Source: an uncultured Saprospiraceae bacterium (GTDB lineage Bacteria; Bacteroidota; Bacteroidia; Chitinophagales; Saprospiraceae). Taken from it: 41,809 nt of DNA. The translations under genes and the position numbers were made by a program. The stretch is taken from positions 1 through 41,809 of the forward strand of contig CAJQRD010000036.1 of NCBI GenBank assembly GCA_905480605.1, in the 5' to 3' direction. Of this stretch, positions 1 to 8,304 are shown piece after piece. Within the stretch, counting starts at the first letter, position 1, and each line of letters begins with the position of its first letter. The notes beneath the pieces were generated by a model. It worked only from the letters and a program-made list of their open reading frames with translations. It was not told the DNA's origin and made no database searches.

Positions 1-2222
1 ATGGTGTTACCTCAGTGACAAATCCTAGTATGATAGATGGTTTAATAGTCGGAACATATTCCGTAGTTGTGACAGACGCCAATGGTTGTCAGGCAGATGG
101 ATCTGTTATGGTTAGTGGATTAGGATGTTTTTTAATGATAACGCCTTCAATTTTAGACGTCAGCTGTTATGGAGAATCTACAGGTGAAGTATTGTTGAAT
201 GCAACCGGAATATCTTCTGGAGTTACATTCAATTGGTCTAACGGTGCAACGACATCTTCTATACTTGGAGTTCCAGCAGGAAGTTATGATGTGACAATAA
301 CTGAAAATGCTTCATGTATGGAAGTATTGACAGGACTGATAGTCGGTCAGCCTGATAGTTTGCAATCGGCAGTTACTTTATTGGTTAATCCTGAATGTTC
401 AAATACAAACAATGGAAAAATTAATTTGGCTATTGCAGGTGGAGTTGAAGGATATGATTTATTATGGTCCAATGGTTTGACTAACGATACTATAATCGTA
501 GGTCTAGACACTATGATTAATTTACCAGATACACTGACACAATTAAGTGTAGGAACTTATGCGTATACATTAACTGATAACAATGGTTGTACAGTTTTGG
601 ATTCTGTTATTTTAAACAATTCAGATATACTTCCTCCTACTGTTTTACTACAACAAGGAACAATTGTTTTGAATGATTCTGGTGAAGCAGAGTTAGCTGA
701 TTTTTCATTGGTTGATGCAGGCACTTTTGATAATTGTGAACTGGGTGAAATTCAGTTTAGTACAGGAGCTTTTACTTGTGATGACATTGGAATTCAAACA
801 TATGATGTTGTAGTTTTTGATACAAATGGCAATAGTTCTTCAGGTGAGGCGTCTATCGTTGTTTTAGAAATGACACCACCTGTAATAGATTGTTCTGGTT
901 CAGCTGTTGTTACAAGCTCATGTGGAACTGTTGATTATCCAACACCTAGTGCAACTGATAACTGTGATGTTCCAACTGTTGCTCTTATAAATGGCTTGGC
1001 TTCGGGATCTTTATTTCCCGTAGGAGTTACAAATGTAACTTATAGCGCCACTGATGAATGTGGAAACTCAAGCTCATGTAGTTTTGAAGTAACGGTAGTC
1101 GATGACTTGGCTGCAACGTTCACTATTGTTGATGCGTCATGTTCCGGTGGTATGGGATCTATAAGTCCTGATATATCAGGAGGTACACCACCTTATACTG
1201 TTGATCCAACTGATTTAACAAATCTTGATGCTGGAAATTATAATGTAGTTATTACTGATTCTAATGGTTGTGCCTATATGGAAACAGTTTCTGTTGGCCA
1301 GTCAAATAATAATTTAGAAACAATTATAGCAACAACGGATGTGTTTTGTAATGGAGATACTGATGGATCTGTATCAATAGAAGTTGAAGGCGGTAGTGGA
1401 GATTATAGCATTGATTTCACGTCAGGCGCTGATCCAAGTGCTTTGGCAGCGGGTTTATACGAAGTTGTAATAACAGATAATTCTAATGGTTGTCAATTGG
1501 TTGAAGCGTTTGAAATTACAGAACCAGAACTAATTGAGGTTGTTATGCTTGAGGTAGAACGTGATCCTTGCACAGGTGTTTTAGGTAATATTGATATAAG
1601 TGTAAGTGGAGGTGTTGAGCCATTTATGGTAGAAGGAGATACTTTGGGGAATATTTTTATTCTTACAATAACAGATGCAAATGGTTGTACAATCACAGAG
1701 AACATTGAGCAAATGTTAATCAGTGAAATCTTGATATTAGAAAGTGCAGATATTATTGATTCTGATGCTACGAATAATGGATCGATTGATCTAACAGTAA
1801 GTGGAGGAATAGCACCTTATGTTTATTCTTGGGTAGATTCAAGTGGAAATGTCATCTCAACAAATGAAGACCTTAGTGATCTTCCAGTAGGGGATTACAC
1901 CGTAATGGTGACAGATGCAAATGGATGTATAGTTACGAATACTTATACCATAGATATGGTAAGTTCAATTGTTGATTTGGACAAGGCGAATGAAAAAGTA
2001 ATACTCTATCCAAACCCTAGTTCTGATAATGTTACAGTTGAGTTTATCGAAACAGTACCAACAGTGTTATCTATTATTGATGCAAAAGGAAGAGTAGTTC
2101 AAAATGTTTTGAATTTGAATTCTAGACAAAAGTTGAATGTGACAGATTTTACATCTGGAATATATATTATAAGATTGCAATATGAAAACTTTGTGATCGT
2201 AAAACCATTTTTCAAGATGTAG
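1..2222 (+). CDS. Large T9SS-exported adhesin-like protein, 3' part (5' end outside window)
   Basis: The reading frame is open to the first base of the window (codons start at base 3), so this is the C-terminal ~740 residues of a longer surface or secreted protein. Repeated modules of about 70-80 residues end in motifs such as GTYSVVVTDANGC and GNYNVVITDSNGC, typical of SprB-type gliding/adhesin repeats. A HYR-like module with DNC...YSATDECGNSSSC lies around residues 290-365. The last ~75 residues (YPNPSSDNVTVEF ... GIYIIRL) form a type A T9SS sorting domain, so export through the outer membrane is expected. The ligand is unknown. The stop is followed by a good rho-independent terminator. SprB and HYR assignments are by motif; adhesion itself is inferred from the family. 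Confidence 0.85.
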   Translation, partial: GVTSVTNPSMIDGLIVGTYSVVVTDANGCQADGSVMVSGLGCFLMITPSILDVSCYGESTGEVLLNATGISSGVTFNWSNGATTSSILGVPAGSYDVTITENASCMEVLTGLIVGQPDSLQSAVTLLVNPECSNTNNGKINLAIAGGVEGYDLLWSNGLTNDTIIVGLDTMINLPDTLTQLSVGTYAYTLTDNNGCTVLDSVILNNSDILPPTVLLQQGTIVLNDSGEAELADFSLVDAGTFDNCELGEIQFSTGAFTCDDIGIQTYDVVVFDTNGNSSSGEASIVVLEMTPPVIDCSGSAVVTSSCGTVDYPTPSATDNCDVPTVALINGLASGSLFPVGVTNVTYSATDECGNSSSCSFEVTVVDDLAATFTIVDASCSGGMGSISPDISGGTPPYTVDPTDLTNLDAGNYNVVITDSNGCAYMETVSVGQSNNNLETIIATTDVFCNGDTDGSVSIEVEGGSGDYSIDFTSGADPSALAAGLYEVVITDNSNGCQLVEAFEITEPELIEVVMLEVERDPCTGVLGNIDISVSGGVEPFMVEGDTLGNIFILTITDANGCTITENIEQMLISEILILESADIIDSDATNNGSIDLTVSGGIAPYVYSWVDSSGNVISTNEDLSDLPVGDYTVMVTDANGCIVTNTYTIDMVSSIVDLDKANEKVILYPNPSSDNVTVEFIETVPTVLSIIDAKGRVVQNVLNLNSRQKLNVTDFTSGIYIIRLQYENFVIVKPFFKM

Positions 2223-2286
2223 TGATTTACACATACACATTTGATTATTTATTGAATCCTCGTAAAATAGGTTGACATTTTAAATG

Positions 2287-2322
2287 AAAAAAGGCAATCA
2301 ATTAATTTTGATTGCCTTTTTT
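2287..2322 (+). terminator. Rho-independent terminator after the adhesin gene
   Basis: An A-run, the arm AAGGCAATCAA, a short loop, the arm TTGATTGCCTT and a T-run follow the adhesin stop at 2222 by about 65 bases. The A/T-flanked stem could work in either direction, but no minus-strand gene ends close by: pckA ends at 2623. Confidence 0.85.
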
Positions 2323-2344
2323 GTGGTAAATATGATGGACTCTC

Positions 2345-2383
2345 TGCCAGAGAGGGGGTCTCTGCAAGAGGGTACCCTCTTGC
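2345..2383. repeat. Short GC-rich palindromic repeat, copy 1
   Basis: The segment CTGCCAGAGAGGGG...TCTCTGCAAGAGGGTAC is repeated with few changes at 2476-2514. Its right part (2364-2383) is a perfect 20-bp palindrome built on GCAAGAGGGT and its complement, and CTCTGCCAGAG at the left can fold as well. It is much more GC-rich than the surrounding DNA, like REP/ERIC-type intergenic palindromes. Confidence 0.7.
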
Positions 2384-2475
2384 TCATAAAATATTAATAT
2401 TCCAAAGATTATGTAGTGAATTTTTAGGTAAGGGTTGCCATATCGTTAATGAAAGCAAGGATTTAATTAACCTCC

Positions 2476-2514
2476 CTGCCAGAGAGGGGTCTCTGAAAGA
2501 GGGTACTCCCTTGC
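2476..2514. repeat. Short GC-rich palindromic repeat, copy 2
   Basis: Second, slightly diverged copy of the 2345-2383 unit, in the same orientation and about 130 bases downstream. The 20-bp palindrome is degraded here (GAAAGAGGGTACTCCCTTGC), so only one of the two copies keeps a perfect hairpin. The remaining DNA between the adhesin and pckA (2222-2623) shows no gene. Confidence 0.65.
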
Positions 2515-2622
2515 AAATGGTGAAGTCATTTTTTTCAATTCAGTGTATAAAAAAATGACAACACCGAAGTATTGCCATTTTAAGTATACTGATTATTACT
2601 CAAAAACAAATTGCTAGTTTGT

Positions 2623-4245
2623 TCAACCAACAAAAGTCATCTCATGTATTGGGGCCGAGTTACGAATGTTTTGAGAGACTTGATCTTCAAACTTCTCAAA
2701 GTTTTTATTAAATAAATTAGCTAATTCGATTCTTTTTTCATCGTAATCTTCTTTATCTGCCCAAGAGTTACGAGGGTGAAGCAAATCACCAGGTATTTCA
2801 TCACAGAAACTTGGAATGGCTAAATCAAACACATCAAAATTAGTGAATGATACATCGTCAAGATCTCCATCCAACACTGAAGTTATTAATTTTCTTGTAT
2901 GCTTAAGAGAAATTCTGTTTCCAACTCCATAAGGACCACCAGTCCAACCTGTGTTAACCAACCAAATGTTTACACCATGCTTTTCTATTTTTTTCCCTAA
3001 AAGTTGAGCATATTGATTTGGGTGAAGAGGTAAAAATGGAGCTCCAAAACAAGCACTAAAAGTTGCCAAAGGCTCAACTATACCATCTTCAGTACCAGCA
3101 ATTTTTGCGGTGTATCCAGAAATGAAATAAAACATTGCTTGTTCTACCGTTAATTTAGACAATGGAGGCAATATTCCAAAAGCATCACAAGTCAAGAAAA
3201 ATATATTCTTAGGGTGTGGTGCAAGTGTTGGTTTGTAATGATTCTTTATATGATGAATAGGATATGACACACGCGTATTTTGTGTTACACTAGTATCTTC
3301 ATAATTAGGTCTGCAAGTGCCTTCAAAGAATTTAATATTTTCTAGAATGGCTCCAGGTTTGATTGCATTATAAATATCTGGTTCATTTTCTTTTGTTAGG
3401 TTGATGCACTTCGCATAGCAACCACCTTCAAAATTAAATAACCCATCATCTGACCAACCATGTTCGTCATCACCAATTAGTTTTCTTTGAGGGTCAGCAG
3501 ACAATGTAGTCTTTCCTGTTCCGCTCAATCCAAAAAATACTGCCGCATCTTTGTTCTCACCTACATTTGCTGAGCAATGCATTGATAAGACATCATAATG
3601 ATGTGGTAAATTAAAATTTAATACGGAGAACATTCCTTTTTTAATTTCACCTGTATATCCTGATCCTCCAACAAGAATTGTTTTCTTTTCAAAATTAATT
3701 ATTGAAAAATTTGCAGCCCTAGTACCATCAACAGAAGGATCTGCTTTAAATCCAGGTGCAACATAAACAGCCCATTCAGGAGAAAATGTAGTTAATTCTT
3801 CCTTTTTTAATCTGACAAACATATTGTGCACAAAATTAGCACTGTAAGAATGTTCAGAAAAGACACGAACTTTTAACTGATAACTCTCATCGTTACACAC
3901 AGCAGCATCTTTGATAAAAATGTCTTTGCCTTTAAAATATTGTGTAATTTTTTCAAATAAGATGTCAAATTTGTCGCTGTCATATGGCTGGTTTATATCA
4001 TTCCAGTCAACGGCGGTTTCAGTTACACTATCCTTAACGATAAATCTATCTAATGGCGACCTTCCTGTAAATCGTCCAGTTTTAATAGTTAGAGTTCCGT
4101 TTTGTGTTAAGGTGCCTTGATTACGGCGGAGAGTGTCCTCAATAAGCTCGTTTGGCTTGAGATTCCAGTAAGCAGTTTTAATCTCACTTAGATTGTGATC
4201 ACTTAAATTGGCGTTTGGGTTTTTGACGCCGATAACTTTCATCAT
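2623..4245 (-). CDS. pckA: Phosphoenolpyruvate carboxykinase (ATP)
   Basis: Converts oxaloacetate plus ATP to PEP, CO2 and ADP in the cytosol, the first committed step of gluconeogenesis. The 540 residues match the usual length of the ATP-dependent family. Visible motifs are GRSPLDRF (about 61-68), the kinase-1 P-loop GLSGTGKTTLSADP (239-252) and the metal-binding IGDDEHGW just after it. The protein starts MMKV, so either of two adjacent ATGs could be used. It is transcribed away from the Crp/Fnr-type regulator at 4575. The shared upstream region holds a 21-bp direct repeat, which suggests, without proof, control by that or another regulator. A gluconeogenic role fits the amino-acid-degrading genes elsewhere in the window. 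Confidence 0.97.
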   Translation of the reverse strand: MMKVIGVKNPNANLSDHNLSEIKTAYWNLKPNELIEDTLRRNQGTLTQNGTLTIKTGRFTGRSPLDRFIVKDSVTETAVDWNDINQPYDSDKFDILFEKITQYFKGKDIFIKDAAVCNDESYQLKVRVFSEHSYSANFVHNMFVRLKKEELTTFSPEWAVYVAPGFKADPSVDGTRAANFSIINFEKKTILVGGSGYTGEIKKGMFSVLNFNLPHHYDVLSMHCSANVGENKDAAVFFGLSGTGKTTLSADPQRKLIGDDEHGWSDDGLFNFEGGCYAKCINLTKENEPDIYNAIKPGAILENIKFFEGTCRPNYEDTSVTQNTRVSYPIHHIKNHYKPTLAPHPKNIFFLTCDAFGILPPLSKLTVEQAMFYFISGYTAKIAGTEDGIVEPLATFSACFGAPFLPLHPNQYAQLLGKKIEKHGVNIWLVNTGWTGGPYGVGNRISLKHTRKLITSVLDGDLDDVSFTNFDVFDLAIPSFCDEIPGDLLHPRNSWADKEDYDEKRIELANLFNKNFEKFEDQVSQNIRNSAPIHEMTFVG

Positions 4246-4304
4246 CTGGTAAATGTTTTAGTTAGAATCATGGTACAAAGAAAGAGAGACAATTATTATT
4301 TCAT

Positions 4305-4325
4305 AGTGTCAATTATACGTAAAGT
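4305..4325. repeat. 21-bp direct repeat upstream of pckA, copy 1
   Basis: The unit begins AGTGTCAATTATACG and ends TAAAGT; it is identical to 4351-4371. On the minus strand (pckA sense) each copy contains TATAATTGACA. It lies 60 bases upstream of the pckA start and could be a regulator-binding site or a duplicated promoter element. Confidence 0.6.
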
Positions 4326-4350
4326 ACCTGCTTAATCATTACATAATCTA

Positions 4351-4371
4351 AGTGTCAATTATACGTAAAGT
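4351..4371. repeat. 21-bp direct repeat upstream of pckA, copy 2
   Basis: Exact second copy of the 4305-4325 unit, with its start 46 bases further on, between pckA and the divergent Crp/Fnr-type gene. The rest of this ~330-base spacer (4246-4574) shows no gene. Confidence 0.6.
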
Positions 4372-4574
4372 CTATGTTTATTGGTCCTGGACAGTAAGCA
4401 GATAAACGGTTAACGCAAGTGTTAAATAAATGTTAAGAAAAACTAAGATTGCTTAAGTTTTCAAAGTCAATCATAAAGACAACTGAGATATTTGTAAATA
4501 AATTTCCTATTATTTTTAAACCACAGTAGGGGTATTTGGTTTGAGGATCATCTTAACAAATAAATACAATACTT

Positions 4575-5264
4575 ATGTTGCATTCATCCAAATTTTTGAT
4601 TTTAAGAGATTTAGAGATTTTTAATTCTTTCTCAGACATTCAAATTGAGCAATTGAGTAATCAAGTTTTGTTTGAAAAATGTCCTAAGGGTAAATTTCTA
4701 TTCCAAGTTGGTGACGCTATGTCTTATGTTTATATCATTCACAAAGGTGCTGTCAAAGTAGGCATGAATACCAGCAATGATAAAATCCTTATTAAAGAGA
4801 TAGCTTATAAAGATGAGTTTGTGGGAGAAAACATCTTACCAGGCCATTCAGAAAGAAGATTATTTGCACATGCAGTAAAAGATACTGAGGTTTTCAAAAT
4901 ACCAACAAGCTATTTCAAATCAATGCTAGAAAGGAATCCTAACCTTTGCCAAAACTTAACCCAAATACTTATTAAGAAAATGTCATCCTTGGAAACAAGA
5001 ATGAGCAATTTCGTATTCAAAAAAGCACAAAGCAGAATTGTTGACTTTTTGAAGGAATTGGCAGTAACCAATGGGTTGAAAATAGGAATGGACGAAATAC
5101 TAGTCAATCATGGTCTTTCTCATAAGGAAATTGCCAATATCACAGATACTTCACGTCAAACAGTCGCTAGGGTCTTAGGGGACCTGAAACGACAAAATAT
5201 CATCCATTTTAGTCCACGAAAACCACACAAAATATTAATACGTAACATGGTTAATTTAGCTTAA
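4575..5264 (+). CDS. Crp/Fnr-family transcriptional regulator
   Basis: A 229-residue cytosolic DNA-binding protein. An N-terminal cyclic-nucleotide-binding-type beta-roll (about 15-130; KGKFLFQVGDAMSYVYIIHKGAVKV) is followed by a dimerisation helix and a Crp-type winged helix-turn-helix (about 160-215) whose recognition region reads GLSHKEIANITDTSRQTVARVL. The cysteine set of an Fnr Fe-S cluster is absent, since only two scattered Cys are seen, so it is not an oxygen-sensing Fnr of the usual kind. The effector is unknown. It is divergent from pckA, and the 21-bp repeats between them make pckA a candidate target (inference). Confidence 0.9.
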   Translation: MLHSSKFLILRDLEIFNSFSDIQIEQLSNQVLFEKCPKGKFLFQVGDAMSYVYIIHKGAVKVGMNTSNDKILIKEIAYKDEFVGENILPGHSERRLFAHAVKDTEVFKIPTSYFKSMLERNPNLCQNLTQILIKKMSSLETRMSNFVFKKAQSRIVDFLKELAVTNGLKIGMDEILVNHGLSHKEIANITDTSRQTVARVLGDLKRQNIIHFSPRKPHKILIRNMVNLA

Positions 5265-5486
5265 TATCGACATCAGCATTTCTCAGAGGTTTTCATTTCG
5301 GTAAATTACTTAATGTCATCTTTGGAACAGTGTTATTACAGCATTTAAGTTCTAAAAAATTATCTTTACTTTGTATTCGTGTTTTAACTCTTTACATTAT
5401 TTGCCCTTTAACTAAGGAACAGACTAATCTTGATTTTTAAAACGTATTAATAAGAGATCTCATAAACGGGATTGTAAAAAGTGATT

Positions 5487-6314
5487 ATGGATTTTAATTT
5501 AGAAAAAGATATTGTATTTTTTGATATTGAGGCAACAGGATTAAATGTTATAAAGGATAGAATTATCCAATTGGCATTAATTAAATACACAAAAGAAAAA
5601 CCACAAGGTGAAGAATTGACCTTGATGATTAATCCTGGTCCTGTATTGATCTCAGAAGAGGCTTTTAATGTACATGGAATATCTGCACAGATGGTTGCAA
5701 ACAAACCAACTTTCGATCAAGTTGCAGATACAGTTTGGGATTTTATTGGAGATGCTGATTTGGGAGGTTATAATTCAGATCGATTTGACATTCCAATGTT
5801 AATGGAGGAATTTGCACGTGCTGGAAAAGAATTAAGCCTCGAGAATCGACGGACTATAGATGTGCAAAAAATATTTTATAAAATGGAGCCAAGAACGCTG
5901 TCTGCTGCTTATAAAGTTTATTGTAACAAGGAAATTGAAAATGCACACGATGCATTGGAAGATGTCCGTGCTACAGTAGAGGTTCTTAAAGGGCAGATTA
6001 AGCGTTATGAAAATGTCGATTGGGTCGATGGAGATGGTTTCACACATACTGCACCAATCAAAAATGATATGACAGCTATTGCTGCTTTTACAAATGACAA
6101 ACGGACAGTTGATGTGACTCAAAGGTTTAAGTACAATAAAAATGGTGAAATCGTTTTTAATTTTGGGAAATACAATGGTCAAATTGCTGCAGAGGTATTA
6201 ACAAGAGACAAGCAATATTACCATTGGATAATGGATAAAGACTTCTCTGCTCAAGTAAAGCAAATTGTAAAGAAAATCGTAAAAGAGCATGGAGGGAAAA
6301 AACAGTCTTCATAA
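5487..6314 (+). CDS. 3'-5' exonuclease of the DnaQ/DEDDh family
   Basis: 275 residues from the ATG at 5487; an in-frame GTG six bases upstream is less likely. Exonuclease motif I is FFDIEATG (D13, E15), motif II lies around YNSDRFDIPML, and motif III is HDALEDVRATVEVL, which has the DEDDh pattern. This is the DNA polymerase III epsilon-like fold, acting on DNA or RNA 3' ends. A C-terminal module (about 220-270: FNFGKYNGQIAAEVL...YYHWIMDKDF) resembles the small domain appended to many stand-alone Bacteroidota exonucleases. It is too divergent and too long to call as the replicative epsilon subunit. The last 26 bases overlap the next gene, so the two may be co-transcribed. Confidence 0.88.
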   Translation: MDFNLEKDIVFFDIEATGLNVIKDRIIQLALIKYTKEKPQGEELTLMINPGPVLISEEAFNVHGISAQMVANKPTFDQVADTVWDFIGDADLGGYNSDRFDIPMLMEEFARAGKELSLENRRTIDVQKIFYKMEPRTLSAAYKVYCNKEIENAHDALEDVRATVEVLKGQIKRYENVDWVDGDGFTHTAPIKNDMTAIAAFTNDKRTVDVTQRFKYNKNGEIVFNFGKYNGQIAAEVLTRDKQYYHWIMDKDFSAQVKQIVKKIVKEHGGKKQSS

Positions 6315-7077
6315 ATTCTTATTTTTATTTTCACTTCTTTTCATACTTTTTGCTTGTGAGCAAACAGAAGATGGGTGCCTAGATTTGCTATCCTCCAATT
6401 ATGGTTTTGATGCGGTAAGTGAATGTGAGGAATGCTGTGAATATCCAGACTTTAAGATTGGTTTAGGTATTATAAATGATACCATAGAGAATGCTCTAAA
6501 TGATACAATAGTTCTAAGTGGTGGCGATACTTTAATATTTAAAAATATTGAATTGTTGTTCTCTGAAATAGAAATTGAAGGTATAAATGATACTTATAAA
6601 ATTCTTGATTCAATCGAGGTAAATGATCTATACATCAAAGACGATTATGTTTACTTTCAAAGCCCATCTACGAAGATTGTTGGTCAAACACGTTTGGAAG
6701 ATACAATTAAAACAGTGTCCGTTCATTTGGGTTTTAATGAAACAACTGTGTCGACATATAAGCCATTTGAAAATATAGACAACACCAGTCAATTAGACTT
6801 AGCATTAGACAGTTTGTATTTTGATGATGAAGAAATATTCTACTTCAGTAGAATTCAAATTGAGTTGGCTGACAGTATAAGAGAATTGAATTTGAAAAAT
6901 TTGGATGTCAAGCTTGATTTTGAGTTGGATAAATTTGTTGATGCTGGTTCTGATTGGATAATTTCGTTTAATTTAGATCTTAATAAATTGCGTGATGGTA
7001 TCACCTCTGATATGACCAATGAATTGCTGATTGAGACATTTGAGCAAAATTTTATATCATCTTTGAGCATTAAATAA
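6289..7077 (+). CDS. Lipoprotein, probable MbnP-like partner of the cytochrome c peroxidase
   Basis: 262 residues with a hydrophobic leader and lipobox LFAC (Cys23), so it should be lipid-anchored. A Cys-rich segment follows (GCLDLL...SECEECCEYP, about 29-52), then a beta-rich domain without enzymatic motifs. The layout (lipoprotein, C-rich leader, beta domain, then a di-heme peroxidase gene 44 bases downstream) fits the MbnP family. In methanotrophs MbnP binds copper after its partner peroxidase MbnH oxidises a tryptophan to kynurenine. Only a single Trp is visible here (SDWIISF near residue 224), so whether it is modified is unknown. The start overlaps the exonuclease gene by 26 bases. The MbnP assignment rests on context and overall pattern. 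Confidence 0.55.
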   Translation: MEGKNSLHKFLFLFSLLFILFACEQTEDGCLDLLSSNYGFDAVSECEECCEYPDFKIGLGIINDTIENALNDTIVLSGGDTLIFKNIELLFSEIEIEGINDTYKILDSIEVNDLYIKDDYVYFQSPSTKIVGQTRLEDTIKTVSVHLGFNETTVSTYKPFENIDNTSQLDLALDSLYFDDEEIFYFSRIQIELADSIRELNLKNLDVKLDFELDKFVDAGSDWIISFNLDLNKLRDGITSDMTNELLIETFEQNFISSLSIK

Positions 7078-7120
7078 AAACTTTTTGATTTTTAATCACG
7101 TTTAACGTAAAAAGATTACA

Positions 7121-8227
7121 GTGAGATTTCTTGGCATAGCTTTTTTAATGATAATTGGTTTGATCGTGGTATCATGTAGTATTGACGAACCCGTTATTGA
7201 ACCTATGCCAGTAGATCTGACATCTATTCCTTACAACCCTATAGAATATATTATTTTACCGCCTGATTCATTTCCAATCTTTGAGCAGCCTACTAATAAT
7301 ATAATGACATTCGATGGTGTACAGCTGGGACGAGCATTATTCTATGACCCAATATTGAGTAAGGATAGCACAATGTCTTGTGCATCATGTCATTTGCCGA
7401 ATGGAAGTTTTACTGATAATTTGAAGGTAAGTCTTGGAGTTGAAGACATTGCTGGAACGCGAAGTTCAATGGCATTGTTAAATGTAGGTTATTATTACAA
7501 TGGTCTTTTTTGGGATGGACGGGCAAGAACTCTTGAAGAACAAGCACTTTTACCAGTTGAAGATCCAATAGAGCAAAATGCGACTTGGCCAGAGGTAATA
7601 TCAAAACTCAAGAAAAGTGAAGTTTACCCTGAGTTATTTCGAAAGTCGTTTGGAATTCCAAACACGAATGGCATCACTAAGGAAAATGCAGCCAAAGCAA
7701 TAGCACAATTTGAAAGAAGTTTGGTGTCATCAGGTAATAGCAAGTACGATAAAGCTGTAATGGGTCGATATATTTATACTGATCAAGAATTATTGGGTTT
7801 TAAAATATTTTTTGATGCAGATCCTCTAATCCCTGATGGAGAATGTTTTCATTGTCATAGTGCTCCACTTTTGACCAATAACGAGTATATGAATAATGGG
7901 ATTACAGAAGCCTTAGAATTCGAAGATTTTAGGGACTTAGGATTGGGTGCTATCAGTGGAGAGCGTATTGAAAATGGAAAATTTAGGGTGCCAACCTTGA
8001 GAAATATAGAGTTTTCAGCTCCTTATATGCATGATGGTCAATTTGAAACATTGGAAGAAGTTATTGATCATTACAATTCAGGAGGTAAAGAATCAATTGG
8101 CAAAGATGCACTTTTACAACCTTTAGGATTAACCGAAGAACACCAAGCTGCATTAATTGCATTTTTAAAGACACTTAATGATGTCGATTTTATGAATGAT
8201 CCAGGTTACCAAGATCCTAACGGTTAA
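7121..8227 (+). CDS. Di-heme cytochrome c peroxidase (MauG/MbnH/CcpA superfamily), lipoprotein
   Basis: 368 residues starting at a GTG. The signal peptide ends in lipobox VVSC (Cys19), pointing to a periplasmic, membrane-anchored enzyme. Two covalent heme sites are visible: CASCH at 87-91 and CFHCH at 242-246. A late YMHDGQFETLEEVIDHYNSGG-type segment is typical of bacterial di-heme peroxidases. Such enzymes reduce H2O2 or, in the MauG/MbnH branch, oxidise tryptophan residues of a partner protein. The MbnP-like lipoprotein just upstream makes the latter worth testing. Family membership is certain; substrate is not. Confidence 0.93.
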   Translation: MRFLGIAFLMIIGLIVVSCSIDEPVIEPMPVDLTSIPYNPIEYIILPPDSFPIFEQPTNNIMTFDGVQLGRALFYDPILSKDSTMSCASCHLPNGSFTDNLKVSLGVEDIAGTRSSMALLNVGYYYNGLFWDGRARTLEEQALLPVEDPIEQNATWPEVISKLKKSEVYPELFRKSFGIPNTNGITKENAAKAIAQFERSLVSSGNSKYDKAVMGRYIYTDQELLGFKIFFDADPLIPDGECFHCHSAPLLTNNEYMNNGITEALEFEDFRDLGLGAISGERIENGKFRVPTLRNIEFSAPYMHDGQFETLEEVIDHYNSGGKESIGKDALLQPLGLTEEHQAALIAFLKTLNDVDFMNDPGYQDPNG

Positions 8228-8304
8228 TTTTAAGAAAAGTCTAATTGCTTTAACAATTCTGCTGTTTATGACGACAAATTTATGTCGTTTATAGATTTTT
8301 TTAC

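Noticed and set aside
4575-5264. Oxygen-sensing Fnr
   Set aside because: The N-terminal cysteines needed for an Fe-S cluster are missing.
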